Below are positions 55,635 through 64,000 of a stretch of DNA of 64,000 nucleotides, one piece after another (position 1 is the stretch's first letter; the number at the start of each line of letters is the position of its first letter). Made by a program: the position numbers and the translations under genes. The notes under the pieces are model-generated. The model worked only from the letters and a program-made list of their open reading frames with translations, did no database searches and was not told the DNA's origin. The DNA is from CBDFKU01 sp965248975 (GTDB lineage Bacteria > Chloroflexota > Dehalococcoidia > Lucifugimonadales > JAGWBF01): the NCBI GenBank assembly GCA_965248975.1, contig CBDFKU010000011.1, positions 1 to 64,000 on the forward strand, in the 5' to 3' direction.

Positions 55635-56222
55635 CTAGACCTCCATTATCTCCACTTCTTTTGCAGCCGATACCTGGTCCATTTGGGCTATTTGCGAATC
55701 GGTGGCTTTCTGGAGGTTCTCTTGGGCCCGACGGTTTTCGTCCTGAGAGATGTCTTTGTTCCGCTCCAAGGTCCGCAGCTGCTCCAGGGCGTCGCGACGG
55801 ACGTTGCGCGCGGCCACCTTGCCGTCTTCCACCTTCTTCTTGAGCACCTTGACCATTTCTCGGCGGCGTTCCTGGCTGAGAGGGGGGATGGGGACCCGGA
55901 TGACGCTGCCGTCGTTGGAGGGATTGAACCCCATGTCCGACTTGAGCAGGCCCTTCTCGATGTCCTTGACCGCCTGTTTGTCCCACGGTTGGACCATGAT
56001 CAAGCGGGCTTCCGGAGCGGTAATGCTGGCGATCTGGTTCAGCGGTGTGGGGACACCGTAGTAGTCCACAGTCAGGTTCTCCACCAGCGCCGGAGTAGCC
56101 CTCCCCGTTCGAATGGACCCCAACTCCCTCTTCAGCGCCTCTACGGACTTGCCCATCCTGGAGTCGGCGTTGGAAAGTACATCTTCTATGCCTGGGGAAT
56201 CTGCCCCCTTCTGCGCTGCCAT
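55635..56222 (-). CDS. frr: Ribosome recycling factor
   Basis: 195 residues. The family pattern is SVEALKRELGSIRTGRATPA, then YYGVPTPLNQIASI, and VPIPPLSQERRREMVKVL, followed by RNVRRDALEQL. The start ATG at 56222 is chosen because it lies just after pyrH; the longer frame is a read-through of pyrH in another frame. Splits ribosomes after termination, with EF-G. Confidence 0.96.
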   Translation of the reverse strand: MAAQKGADSPGIEDVLSNADSRMGKSVEALKRELGSIRTGRATPALVENLTVDYYGVPTPLNQIASITAPEARLIMVQPWDKQAVKDIEKGLLKSDMGFNPSNDGSVIRVPIPPLSQERRREMVKVLKKKVEDGKVAARNVRRDALEQLRTLERNKDISQDENRRAQENLQKATDSQIAQMDQVSAAKEVEIMEV

Positions 56223-56224
56223 CT

Positions 56225-56950
56225 CTAGGTCCTTCCCGAGATAAGCGTGCCCACCGCTTCTCCCGAAAGTATTCGTCGGATGCTGCCGGACTCGAACATG
56301 TCGAAAACGATGATGGAGAGGTGGTTGTCCATGCAAAGAGATAGGGCGGTTGTGTCCATCACCCCCAGTCGGAGATTGACTGCGTCCAGGTAGTCCAGAT
56401 GGTCGAACCGCTTTGCCTCGGGATACACGTTGGGATCGGCGTCGTAGACACCGTCGACGTTATTCTTAGCCATCAAGAGCACGTCCGCTCCGATCTCAAC
56501 GGCTCTCAACGCGGCGGCAGTGTCCGTAGTCATGTAGGGGTTGCCCGTTCCTGCTGCAAAAACCACCACCCGGCCCTTTTCCAGGTGCCGTATGGCGCGC
56601 CGCCTGATGTAAGACTCGGCCACCGCCTGAATCTGGATAGCCACCTGGGTGCGGGTGACCAAACCGATCTTTTCCAGTGCATCCTGAAGGGCTAGAGCGT
56701 TGATCACGGTGGCCAGCATGCCGGCATAATCGGCGGTAGCCCGGTCCATGCCTCGCCCCTCGGCATCCTTGCCGCGCCAGATGTTACCACCCCCGACGAC
56801 GATCCCCATCTCGACTCCCAGATCCGTGGCTTGCTGGATCTGGCTGGCGGCGTAGCGCACGGCGGTCGCGTCGATGCCGTACTCCCCTTCGCCCCTGAGG
56901 GACTCACCGCTTAGCTTTAGGATTGCCCTTTTATAAGTGGAGGAGGACAC
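56225..56950 (-). CDS. pyrH: UMP kinase
   Basis: 241 residues of the amino-acid-kinase fold: AILKLSGESLRGE, GIVVGGGNIWRG, GRVVVFAAGTGNPYMTTDTA and LLMAKNNVDGVYDADP. It phosphorylates UMP to UDP. It lies 16 bases after tsf and three before frr. Confidence 0.96.
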   Translation of the reverse strand: MSSSTYKRAILKLSGESLRGEGEYGIDATAVRYAASQIQQATDLGVEMGIVVGGGNIWRGKDAEGRGMDRATADYAGMLATVINALALQDALEKIGLVTRTQVAIQIQAVAESYIRRRAIRHLEKGRVVVFAAGTGNPYMTTDTAAALRAVEIGADVLLMAKNNVDGVYDADPNVYPEAKRFDHLDYLDAVNLRLGVMDTTALSLCMDNHLSIIVFDMFESGSIRRILSGEAVGTLISGRT

Positions 56951-56965
56951 TGCCCATTCGACCCC

Positions 56966-57472
56966 TTACTCTCCTAGGGCGAACCGGGCGAACCGTCGGA
57001 CCTTCACGTTCTCGCCCACTTTTGCGTTCACTTCTTGAACGAGATCCGAGACAGTACGCGAGGGGTCCTTGATGAAGGACTGTTCCATGAGGCACACCTC
57101 GGCCAGTGGGCGAGACTCGTCCTCGGTGGCGTCACTCTTGTCGATGTAGGTAGTCGACGGCATCGCGGCAACCTGCATGGCCAGGTCGTGGGCCAGGCCC
57201 TTCAGGTCCGGGGTGCGGGCCACGAAGTCGGTCTCGCAGTTTACCTCCACCAGAGCGCCCAGCCGGCCTCCAGTGTGGATATAAGCCTCCACCAGGCCCT
57301 CCCTGGTCTCCCGGTCCGCCCTCTTGGCCGCGTCGGCCAGGCCCTTGCCCCTGAGGTAATCCAGGGCCCCATCCACATCGCCCGAGGACTCTTCAAGGGC
57401 CTTTTTACAATCCATGACCCCCGCCCCGGTCTTCTGGCGGAGGTCTTTTATCAGCTCTACCGGTATTTCCAA
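56966..57472 (-). CDS. tsf: Elongation factor Ts (short form)
   Basis: 168 residues, about 100 fewer than in E. coli, but with the N-terminal UBA-like helix LRQKTGAGVMDCKKALEES and the core EVNCETDFVARTPDLKGLAHD. The second half of the core is missing, as in cyanobacterial and other short forms. Exchanges GDP for GTP on EF-Tu. Confidence 0.95.
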   Translation of the reverse strand: MEIPVELIKDLRQKTGAGVMDCKKALEESSGDVDGALDYLRGKGLADAAKRADRETREGLVEAYIHTGGRLGALVEVNCETDFVARTPDLKGLAHDLAMQVAAMPSTTYIDKSDATEDESRPLAEVCLMEQSFIKDPSRTVSDLVQEVNAKVGENVKVRRFARFALGE

Positions 57473-57512
57473 AGCTATCCTCTTCCGCTGGTTGGTTATC
57501 TCCGGCGCTATT

Positions 57513-58466
57513 TCAAGGACGGGCGGGTTCGTACCCTATCGCTTCGTCTTCAGGGTCGTTTCCGACGCCGGACGGGATCTGCTCGGACGGGGCCACCGCC
57601 AAGTCCGCTGCTGTCCCTTCTGAGGGTCCCTCTCCGTCGCTCTTGGGGGCTTGCAGGAAGTCTTCAGCGGTAATTGGCGCATCGATTTCGAGAGACTCTT
57701 GCTCCTCGGACTCGGCGGCCAGGTCTTCCTCAGCCTTTTTCAATGCTTCCCTTTGCCGCAGACCTTCGAGGGCTGCGTCGGCGATGCGGCTGGACATCAG
57801 TCGTATCGATCTTATGGCGTCGTCGTTGCCAGGAATGGGCAGAGTTATCAGATCGGGATCGCAGTTGCTGTCTACCACCGCAGCCGTGGGCAGCCCTATC
57901 CGACGGGCCTCGGCCACGCAGATGTCTTCTTTCTCCATGTCGACGATAAACATCGCACCGGGTAGAGACCGCATATCCCTGATCCCACCGAAGTACTTCT
58001 GCAGGCGGGCCAGCTCTTCGTCCAGCTTGAGGGACTCCCTCTTGGTCAGGCCTTGTAGGTGTCCTTTTTCCTTGCGCTCCTCTAGCTGGATCATGTAATC
58101 CACCCGGGAGCGAATGGTCTGGAAGTTGGTCAGGGTGCCTCCCAGCCAGCGCTGATTGACGTAGAACATGCCGCACCGCGAGGCTTCTTCCTGAATGGCG
58201 TCCTGGGCCTGCTTCTTGGTGCCAACAAAAAGAAGGTCGCCTCCTTCGGCGACGATCTGGGTGATGGCCCTGCAGGTCGATTCCAGCATGACCAGAGTCT
58301 TCTGCAGGTCGATGATGTGTATACCGTTACGATGGGTAAAGATGTACCGTTTCATATGGGGGTTCCAGCGGCGTGTTTGATGCCCGAAATGGACCCCCGC
58401 CTCCAACAGAGATTTCATCGTTACCGGCTCTCGCGGAGGAATCGGAATCTCTGCGACCTGTACCAT
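57513..58466 (-). CDS. rpsB: 30S ribosomal protein S2
   Basis: 317 residues from the ATG at 58466. The motifs are SLLEAGVHFGHQTRRWNPHM, QRWLGGTLTNFQTIRSRVDY and PGAMFIVDMEKED, then DSNCDPDLITLPIPGNDD. A long acidic C-terminal extension (about 70 residues after the fold) is unusual in most bacteria but common in several phyla. First gene of the block. Confidence 0.96.
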   Translation of the reverse strand: MVQVAEIPIPPREPVTMKSLLEAGVHFGHQTRRWNPHMKRYIFTHRNGIHIIDLQKTLVMLESTCRAITQIVAEGGDLLFVGTKKQAQDAIQEEASRCGMFYVNQRWLGGTLTNFQTIRSRVDYMIQLEERKEKGHLQGLTKRESLKLDEELARLQKYFGGIRDMRSLPGAMFIVDMEKEDICVAEARRIGLPTAAVVDSNCDPDLITLPIPGNDDAIRSIRLMSSRIADAALEGLRQREALKKAEEDLAAESEEQESLEIDAPITAEDFLQAPKSDGEGPSEGTAADLAVAPSEQIPSGVGNDPEDEAIGYEPARP

Positions 58467-58599
58467 GACCCTGCCTTTCTGTTCTGCCGGCGCCGAACGC
58501 CTTATTGCCCAGCATCGCGAAAAGCGCGCGACCTGACTTACGAGAGGTGCGCGCCTCCGGGGAAACAACCCACAATGCTACGTATTTAGCTTTGGGGTG

Positions 58600-58629
58600 A
58601 GTATAACACAGGGGGAGTTCCCCAGGCAA
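58600..58629 (-). promoter_or_regulatory. Promoter of the rpsB block
   Basis: On the minus strand, TTGCCT (58624-58629) and TATACT (58600-58605) with an 18-base spacer. The leader to the rpsB start is about 130 bases, and contains a GC-rich hairpin around 58515-58530 that could serve S2 feedback; this last point is only a guess. Confidence 0.5.
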
Positions 58630-58652
58630 CCGCCTTCACTTGCGATGCCGGC

Positions 58653-59544
58653 TCAGCGGAAGGCTGGTATCACTCGCCGGCTCAGCGCCTCCATTATAGC
58701 GCCGATCGCCTCCGTATCGCCCGTCAGGGGAGATATCGCCAGCTCATCCACACCCACGTCGCGGAAGGCTTGGGCCGCGTCCAGGACCTCCTGCGGGTCC
58801 GACGACAAGTGGTATCGGCCCCGACTGGCCTCGGTCGAGTCGTGCCGCCATGTCCAGCCGAAGGGATACGGGGACCTGCCGGGGGTCTCTGCCACAAGCC
58901 CGGGCCTGTTCCTCCAGGTAAGCCATACCCCGCCCCAACTCTTGAGGCGGCAAGCCGATGGGATGCCAGCCGTCCCCTGCCCGGGCGGCCCTGCGAATGG
59001 CGCTGCGGGTCACGCCGCCGACCAGGAGGGGCACGTGGGGCTTTTGCATCGGTTTGGGCGAGAACTTCATCGCCGGGAAGCTCCAGTACGTTCCCTGAAA
59101 GCTCGGGTCCTCCTGGGTCCACAGCTCCTTCATCAAGGCGATGGACTCGTCTGTGATGGCGCCCCTTTCGGCGAAGGGGCTTCCCATGGCCTCCAGCTCT
59201 TCCCGGATCACTCCGACTCCGACGCCCAGCAGCAAGCGCCCTCCTGACATCACGTCCAGGGTGGCGGCCATCTTGGCCAGGCGTATCGGGTTGTGATAGG
59301 GAAGGACCAGCACCGAGGTGCCCAGGGCTACCCTGCTGGTGATGGCCGCCACGTAAGAGAGGATGGTCAACGGTTCGTAGTAGGGCCGGTTCCCGATGCG
59401 GTCATAGACATAGCTGACGTTGAAGACGTGCTCGCTCACCCATACCGAGTCGAAGCCCAGCTCCTCGGCGCTGGTGGCCAGCCGGAATATGGAGTGTACG
59501 TCCTCCACACCCCAGCTGTCGGGCAGACAGATACCGAACTTCAT
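58653..59544 (-). pseudogene. LLM-class F420-dependent oxidoreductase, frameshifted
   Basis: The N-terminal 230 or so residues (from MKFGICLPDSWGVEDV) include SAEELGFDSVWVSEHVF, RVALGTSVLVLPYHNPIRLA and GRLLLGVGVGVIREELEAMG. The frame breaks at about 58820-58840, and the rest (SRGRYHLSSDPQEVLDAAQAF, VGVDELAISPLTGD) is found in another frame ending at 58653. One base restores the protein of about 295 residues. Confidence 0.85.
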
Positions 59545-59666
59545 GTGACAACCCCCGCTGGGCAGTGTAAGTATGTGGGCATTTTAACCGAGGTATGACG
59601 GGGTGGCAACGAGGCACGGGCGGTGAAGCCAAACCGTATGCCTGTCGATGTGCTAGAATCCCGCCA

Positions 59667-59720
59667 GAGTTTAGTTCCCAGAGTTTAGTTCCCAGAGTTT
59701 AGTTCCCAGAGTTTAGTTCA
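59667..59720 (+). repeat. Four tandem copies of a 14-base repeat
   Basis: GAGTTTAGTTCCCA occurs three times exactly (59667-59680, 59681-59694, 59695-59708), and a fourth copy is partial (59709-59720). It lies about 20-70 bases upstream of the dCTP deaminase/dUTPase gene start. Not CRISPR: no spacers. It could be a protein binding array or slipped-strand expansion. Confidence 0.9.
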
Positions 59721-59737
59721 AGGAACGTTGGCTGGCG

Positions 59738-60256
59738 ATGAGAGACGGCGTCCTGGACAGAGGAACCATACTGGCGCTGATGCAGGCGGCCGAGCCCCTG
59801 ATTCAGGGGTACCTGGACCTGGAAGCGCAGCTCCAGCCCAACGGCTTCGACCTGACCTTGAAGGAAATGAGAGAGTTCACTTCCTCCGGGAAAATGGGCC
59901 CCGGTTCGGGCGCCTCGGTCCTGTCCGAGACCAGGGAGCTACCGTTCGGCGCCGACGGCTATCTCCGGTTGCCCGTGGGTTCGTTCCTGGCGACCCTGAA
60001 CGAGATAGTGCACCTACCCCTCGACGTGATGGGGCTGGCCAGGCCCCGTTCCAGCCTGCTCCGTTCCGGGGTCGCGGTCCACACGGCCGTGTGGGACGCG
60101 GGGTACCGCGGCCGTTCCCAGGTGCTGCTCACGGTGCACAACCCCTTCGGCTACCGCCTAGCGAGGAACGCCAGGGTGGTCCAGATGGTGTTCCTGTCTC
60201 TTGACCGGCCTCTGGAGGAGGGATATCGGGGCAGATTCCTGGGGGAGAACCTGTGA
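59738..60256 (+). CDS. dCTP deaminase/dUTPase-family protein
   Basis: 172 residues. The trimeric dUTPase/Dcd fold is recognised by ARPRSSLLRSGVAVHTAVWD and AGYRGRSQVLLTVHN, with the LDVMGL strand before them. The glutamate that dCTP deaminases use (in the VTLE position of the fold) is not evident, as the strand reads LLTVHNP, so a dUTP-hydrolysing role is more likely. It is the first of a run with tenA, six bases apart. Confidence 0.78.
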   Translation: MRDGVLDRGTILALMQAAEPLIQGYLDLEAQLQPNGFDLTLKEMREFTSSGKMGPGSGASVLSETRELPFGADGYLRLPVGSFLATLNEIVHLPLDVMGLARPRSSLLRSGVAVHTAVWDAGYRGRSQVLLTVHNPFGYRLARNARVVQMVFLSLDRPLEEGYRGRFLGENL

Positions 60257-60283
60257 CCGTCTGTGAGACGGGAGGGCACGTCG

Positions 60284-60940
60284 ATGACTGAGCGTTTCTC
60301 GTCACTGCTCAGGGCCGAGGTCGATCCCATCTGGCAGAGGATCTTCGACAATCCCTTTCTGCGGGAGCTGCAAGAGGGCACGCTGCCCATCGAAAAGTTT
60401 CGCTTTTATCTGGCCCAGGACTATCTGTACCTGGAGGGGTTCGCCAGGGCGGTGGCGCTGGCTCTTGCCAAGGCTCCCGACTCCCGGAACCTGGAGCTGC
60501 TGTCCCGTCGCATCGTCACTCCGGTGGAGCGACCCCTGCATCAGCGCTTGATGTCCCTGGCGGGCCTCTCTCTGGAGGACGTGGAGGAGATCGGGCATGC
60601 CCCGACGAATCGGGCCTACATCGACCACATGATCGCCACGGCGGCGTTGGGAGACCTGGGCCAGACCGCGGCCGCCCTGCTGCCGTGTCCCTGGAGCTAC
60701 CACGAGATCGGAACGCTCCTGGGGCCGGTGGAGCACCCGGTGTATGGACAATGGGCCTCGCCCTATGCCGAGGGCCTACTAGAGGAAAGCACGGCCGCCT
60801 GGCGAGGCTTTCTCGACGAAGAGGCGAAGGGGGCCGGCGCCAGGCAGATGGAGGCCATGCGACGGGCCTTTCTTGTCAGTAGCCGCTACGAGTATATGTT
60901 CTGGGACATGGCCTACAAAGGGGAAGGCTGGCCGGTCTGA
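60284..60940 (+). CDS. TenA/thiaminase II-family protein
   Basis: 218 residues from the ATG at 60284, with GGGAGG upstream (a GTG at 60263 is less likely). All-helical fold; FRFYLAQDYLYLEGFARAVA is the substrate pocket. The catalytic cysteine is in LLPCPWSYHEIG, and the late glutamate in SSRYEYMFWDMAY. Members salvage degraded thiamine (aminopyrimidine hydrolysis). No other thiamine gene is adjacent. Confidence 0.88.
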   Translation: MTERFSSLLRAEVDPIWQRIFDNPFLRELQEGTLPIEKFRFYLAQDYLYLEGFARAVALALAKAPDSRNLELLSRRIVTPVERPLHQRLMSLAGLSLEDVEEIGHAPTNRAYIDHMIATAALGDLGQTAAALLPCPWSYHEIGTLLGPVEHPVYGQWASPYAEGLLEESTAAWRGFLDEEAKGAGARQMEAMRRAFLVSSRYEYMFWDMAYKGEGWPV

Positions 60941-61028
60941 GCGGGAAACGGTTGACATGAGGTAGGCCGTTTACTAGGCTGAGGTTGGCCTCTGGAGATA
61001 CCGGTAAATCATATGCGGGAGGCGACTT

Positions 61029-61355
61029 ATGGCGCATTATCTGGTACAGGTCTCTTACTCTAACGACGCGGTGGCGGACCTGGTCAAGAACCCCCAGGAC
61101 CGGGCGGCGGTTATTCGATCGCTCATCGAGCAGCTGGGAGGTAAGCTGCACGGCTTTTACTACGCCTTCGGCGATTACGACGTTGTAGTCATCGCCGAAG
61201 CCCCCGACAACGTCACCATGGCGTCCGTGGCCATGGCGGTGGGGGCCAGCGGCTCCATGAAGAGCTTCAAGACCACCGTGCTCATGAGTCCGGAAGAGGG
61301 CGTAGAGGCCATGCGTAAGGCCGGCGGGGTAGGATACAAGCCACCGGGCAGCTAG
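61029..61355 (+). CDS. GYD-domain protein
   Basis: 108 residues, with the GYD motif in the form FGDYDVVVIAEAPDNVTMAS and the surrounding strands YLVQVSYSND and KSFKTTVLMSPEEG. A small ferredoxin-like-fold protein of unknown function. It lies about 90 bases after tenA and may be in the same transcript. Confidence 0.87.
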   Translation: MAHYLVQVSYSNDAVADLVKNPQDRAAVIRSLIEQLGGKLHGFYYAFGDYDVVVIAEAPDNVTMASVAMAVGASGSMKSFKTTVLMSPEEGVEAMRKAGGVGYKPPGS

Positions 61356-61361
61356 CGGCGG

Positions 61362-61472
61362 CTAAGTCTTTCTGTCGGACCTTCTCTGCAGCAGGTACCT
61401 GGCGACAAAGGCGGCCAGAGCCACCAGGACGGCGATAATGAGCCATTGCTTTGTCGTCGGCCTGCGCTGCAT
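61362..61472 (-). CDS. Small single-pass membrane protein (36 residues)
   Basis: Reads MQRRPTTKQW, a hydrophobic helix LIIAVLVALAAFVARYLL and a basic tail QRRSDRKT. AAGGGG lies upstream of the ATG at 61472. The positive ends and the clean helix look real, but no family was recognised and the case rests on pattern alone. It converges with the GYD gene, seven bases from its stop. Confidence 0.5.
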   Translation of the reverse strand: MQRRPTTKQWLIIAVLVALAAFVARYLLQRRSDRKT

Positions 61473-61879
61473 CTACCTACCCCTTTCTAGGCGTCGTCGG
61501 CGCGGTGGATCCTGGCCTGAGTCGGGTTGAGCCTCTTACTTCCATGATATCACAGGGGGCGACTCGGCTCCTGAAAAGGCCGTCAGCTTCTTGGGTCAGG
61601 ACCCCGATGGAAATGGAATGGAACGCCCTTCGACAAGGTCAGGGTAGAGCGTGAGAACAACTGTCTTCGCCGGTGGACAGCGGTTTCCGCTCGTGGTGAC
61701 GACGTGGACCCGATTATACCGTTCCAGATTATCCTGGAAAGAACTCTACCTTCACGGCGCGGTTGACTTTTTCCCTAGCGCATTGAGCGGCTTATGGACA
61801 AGAATTTAGCACCACATCCCAGAGTCACGAAATACTTGAGGCCGCCCCCAACGGGCGCTCACCCGAGTCAAACATACCA
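61473..61879. other. Intergenic region
   Basis: 407 bases with no gene. A segment GCCCTTCGACAAGGTCAGGG (around 61627-61646) has the look of a dispersed repeat. Nothing else was recognised. Confidence 0.5.
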
Positions 61880-62590
61880 TCAGCCCGACTCATCGTCGAA
61901 CTCAGGCACAAGTCTGGCCTGACTCCCGGCACGAATTCCCACCGACTCCGCCAGACCGGCGTTGATCTCCAGAACATATAGTATCGGTCGAGGCGGGGAG
62001 TAGACCTCACGGCTCGTCCCTTCGAGAGCCGGAGGTACGTTAGCGGTAACTCCGGCCACAACGCCGTCGGCGTCTATCCACACCATGTCCAGAGGAATCT
62101 CCATTCCCCTCATCCCGAAGCGGGGGAGTCCCTCCACTTCGTAGATGAACAGCATCCCCTCTCTGTCGCCCAGGTGTTCTCTGCCCATCAGGCCTGTAGC
62201 TCGCTGCCCTCGCGTAACGGCCAGCTCCACATCGAAGATGGCTCCTTCAAACACTACCTGCTGGCTCTGGTATCGAGGGACGGTGAGAATAGGCGTGGGA
62301 GGTGGAGCAACCGTGGGCAGCGATGTGGGGATCGGTGTAGCTGTGGGAGTGAACGTCCGGGTAGGTGTAGCTATGGGAACTGGGGTCCGGGTCGGTGTAG
62401 CCATAGGAGTGGACGTTTGGGTAGGTGTAGCTGTGGGCTGAGAGGCAGGTGTATGCGTAGTTGTCTGTTCTGGGGGCACAATGGCCGTGGGCGTCGGGGA
62501 AAGAGTTGGCGTTGCGGTCGGCGTCGTGCACCCCATGGCAAACAGTGTACCCAAACCGAAGACGATAGACCAACGAAGCACGGCTCGCAT
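61880..62590 (-). CDS. DUF192 lipoprotein with Thr/Pro-rich linker
   Basis: 236 residues from the ATG at 62590. The signal sequence ends at a lipobox-like LFAMGC (Cys near 21). Residues 22-105 are a low-complexity linker with a 10-residue unit (ATPTRTPVPI, ATPTRTFTPT and similar), probably holding the fold away from the membrane or wall. The C-terminal DUF192 domain is FEGAIFDVELAVTRGQRATG, then LMGREHLGDREGMLFIY, and the later NAGLAESVGIRAGSQARL. Function unknown. Confidence 0.85.
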   Translation of the reverse strand: MRAVLRWSIVFGLGTLFAMGCTTPTATPTLSPTPTAIVPPEQTTTHTPASQPTATPTQTSTPMATPTRTPVPIATPTRTFTPTATPIPTSLPTVAPPPTPILTVPRYQSQQVVFEGAIFDVELAVTRGQRATGLMGREHLGDREGMLFIYEVEGLPRFGMRGMEIPLDMVWIDADGVVAGVTANVPPALEGTSREVYSPPRPILYVLEINAGLAESVGIRAGSQARLVPEFDDESG

Positions 62591-62792
62591 AGTAAGAATC
62601 GTAGCAAAATGGCCTAGCGTTGTGAACCCTGAACTTGGCAAGGGCTAACAGCGGGTGAGCCTCCCGAGCCAGCTGTAGGAGAGCTGTGGTCCTCCCCGCG
62701 TCACCGTCGCCCGTGATACATCTAACCTCTCGCCTGAGTGGAGCTACTGGATAATCCCGGTACCAAGACAAGGATGACAAGGATGGGTGCTG

Positions 62793-63926
62793 CTAGTACT
62801 CAGTCAACCTGTGATTTGAAGGATATAGCCGATGGAGTTTCGCCCTAGCATCTTGGGTGTTGAAGCGCCAATGGATAGAGGCTCGGGCGGCGTTTTGCTC
62901 CCCCTCCAGGGCCTGAATTTCTCGGCGGAGGGCAGCCTCATCGGGGACACGCCTCCTCAGGCAAGATCGGGCCAGGACGCTGAACTCGATCTCCGCCATG
63001 TTGAGCCAACTGCCGTGTTTGGGGGTGTGGTGGAACTCCAGCCGCTTTACGATACGCCGGGCCTCAGGGGCAGGAAAGGCCTCGTACAGGGAAGCCGGGC
63101 GATGAGTGTTCAGGTTATCCAGAACAACTCGCACCACCGGGGCCTCCGGGTAGGCCTCATCCACCAACCAACGCATCTGACGGGCGAAGTCCTGCTGGGT
63201 CCGCCGCTGGGTGATGGCCACGTGTCTCCAGCCCTGCAGCGGCTCGCAGGTCAGGAACAGGTTCCGGGTGCCCTCCCTTCGGTACAAAGTAGTCCTGTCG
63301 CCGCGGCTGTCCCGGCTTCGCTGGGAGGGGCGGCCGTGGCTCGCTCAACAGCTGAGTCGAGGTCTCGTCAAAGCAGACCACCGGCCGCCGGGGGTCATAG
63401 GGCTCGGCATACAGGTCCAGCACATCCTCCATGGCTGCCACAAAGTCGGCGCTCACCTTAGGAATACACCATTCCTTCTTCTGCCACGGCTTAAGAACGT
63501 TTTTTTGAGCCGCTTGCGGATGCCTTCATGGGACATGGAGGGCACCAACCCTAGCTCTACCACTTTCCCGGCCAACAGCCGCAGGGTCCAGTGGTCGTGG
63601 CCCTCCGGCGCGGCGCTGCAGGCCAGGGCGATGAGGTGGGCCTCTCCCTTGTCGTCCAGCTTCCTCCGTGGCCTGGGCCTGGGCCTTTCCAGCAAAGCCC
63701 CCTTCATGCCCTCTTCAGCGAAACGCCGCTTGATGCGGAACACTGTGCCTACGGAGACGTCCAAGGCCTCAGACACCTTGGGAGCCTTCCAACCCTCATC
63801 GCTCTTTAGTAGAATCCTCGCCCGGGTCATCACACGAGCCCGGCTCTTCCCACTTCGAATCAATTGCTGGAGTTGTTCCCGGTCTTCCTGGTCCAAGCGC
63901 ACCCTATACTTTTCCCGTCGTCCCAT
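62793..63926 (-). pseudogene. IS630 transposase, copy 2, frameshifted
   Basis: Same layout as copy 1: an HTH frame (63453-63926), an A7 run (63500-63506) for a -1 shift, and a DDE_3 frame. This copy has the PRPPLPAKPGQPRRQDY joint intact, where copy 1 is broken. It is broken further on, where GAG-TAC of copy 1 is replaced by one more base and the reading passes into VPKGGHPEP. The C-terminal frame (YRREGTRNLFLTCEPLQG, HGSWLNMAEIEF) is complete to 62793. Confidence 0.85.
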
Positions 63927-64000
63927 CACTGCCACCCCTTGGGTAGATTCTGTCTTCCCAAAGGGTAGCAACTTTGAGTGATTTCTTAAATAATTACCAA
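62796..64000 (-). mobile_element. IS630-family insertion sequence, copy 2 (cut by the window edge)
   Basis: Near-identical to copy 1 (26768-27989), starting at the inverted repeat GTACTCAGTCAAC with a TA at 62794-62795. About 19 bases, including the right inverted repeat, are beyond the window. It differs from copy 1 by a few substitutions, an added G at 63327-63330, and AAA in place of TC at about 63286-63288. Confidence 0.92.

Noticed and set aside
59667..59720. CRISPR array
   Set aside because: The 14-base units are directly adjacent, without spacers.

Overview
The window is high-GC bacterial DNA whose gene content fits an uncultured member of the Chloroflexota (Dehalococcoidia or SAR202-like). 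This placement is an inference from gene mix only: several F420/LLM-type flavin oxidoreductases, a late menaquinone cluster of the futalosine type (ubiD, ubiA, ubiX, ubiE homologues), a K+-dependent-type membrane pyrophosphatase, a methylmalonyl-CoA module, a fused AccD-AccA carboxyltransferase and an MMPL transporter. No rRNA or CRISPR array was seen.

Layout. 1-8.5 kb is an accessory zone: a partial methyltransferase, msrB, a decayed serine recombinase joined to an IS3 fragment, an LLM oxidoreductase, a translationally coupled kinase/PP2C phosphatase pair, a truncated membrane gene, an IS3-like element (about 4862-7545) split by an IS110 element (about 4972-6145), and a tyrosine recombinase missing its C-terminus beside tRNA-Glu and tRNA-Gln. 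8.7-15.4 kb holds a zinc-ribbon protein, the menaquinone cluster (interrupted by a lower-GC nuclease-like gene), a cupin, a HAD hydrolase and an OsmC-family gene with an in-frame TGA at its catalytic cysteine. 15.7-26.7 kb carries hppA, tRNA-Gly, a beta-lactamase-fold hydrolase, an MMPL transporter, and a solute-binding lipoprotein, sensor kinase and response regulator set. An IS630 copy follows (26.8-28.0 kb), then nadB, an NHL-repeat protein, a DUF1800 protein, accDA and a broken acetyltransferase.

35-42.5 kb is a housekeeping block on the minus strand (ftsK, rnj, udg, acpP, nusB, fabD, rpmF, yceD). 42.7-48.1 kb is a methylmalonyl-CoA module (mutase large subunit, epimerase, B12 subunit) with an acyl-CoA dehydrogenase and another LLM enzyme. 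48.3-58.5 kb is the classical order rpsB-tsf-pyrH-frr-uppS-cdsA-dxr-rseP-ispG-proS, read leftwards. The right end has a frameshifted LLM gene, a dCTP deaminase/dUTPase-like gene, tenA, a GYD protein, a DUF192 lipoprotein and a second IS630 copy cut by the window edge.

The two strongest observations are these. First, the 5' leader of the IS110 element (4972-5167) can be folded into two guide-bearing loops. These match both the element's own ends and the exact site in the IS3 transposase gene into which it inserted, so it is a self-consistent bridge RNA. Second, the OsmC-family gene reads TGA at its redox cysteine, with a stem-loop just downstream, so it is a candidate selenoprotein. Several genes carry single-base lesions (two Trp-to-TAG changes and at least four frameshifts). 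Both decay and assembly error are possible explanations.
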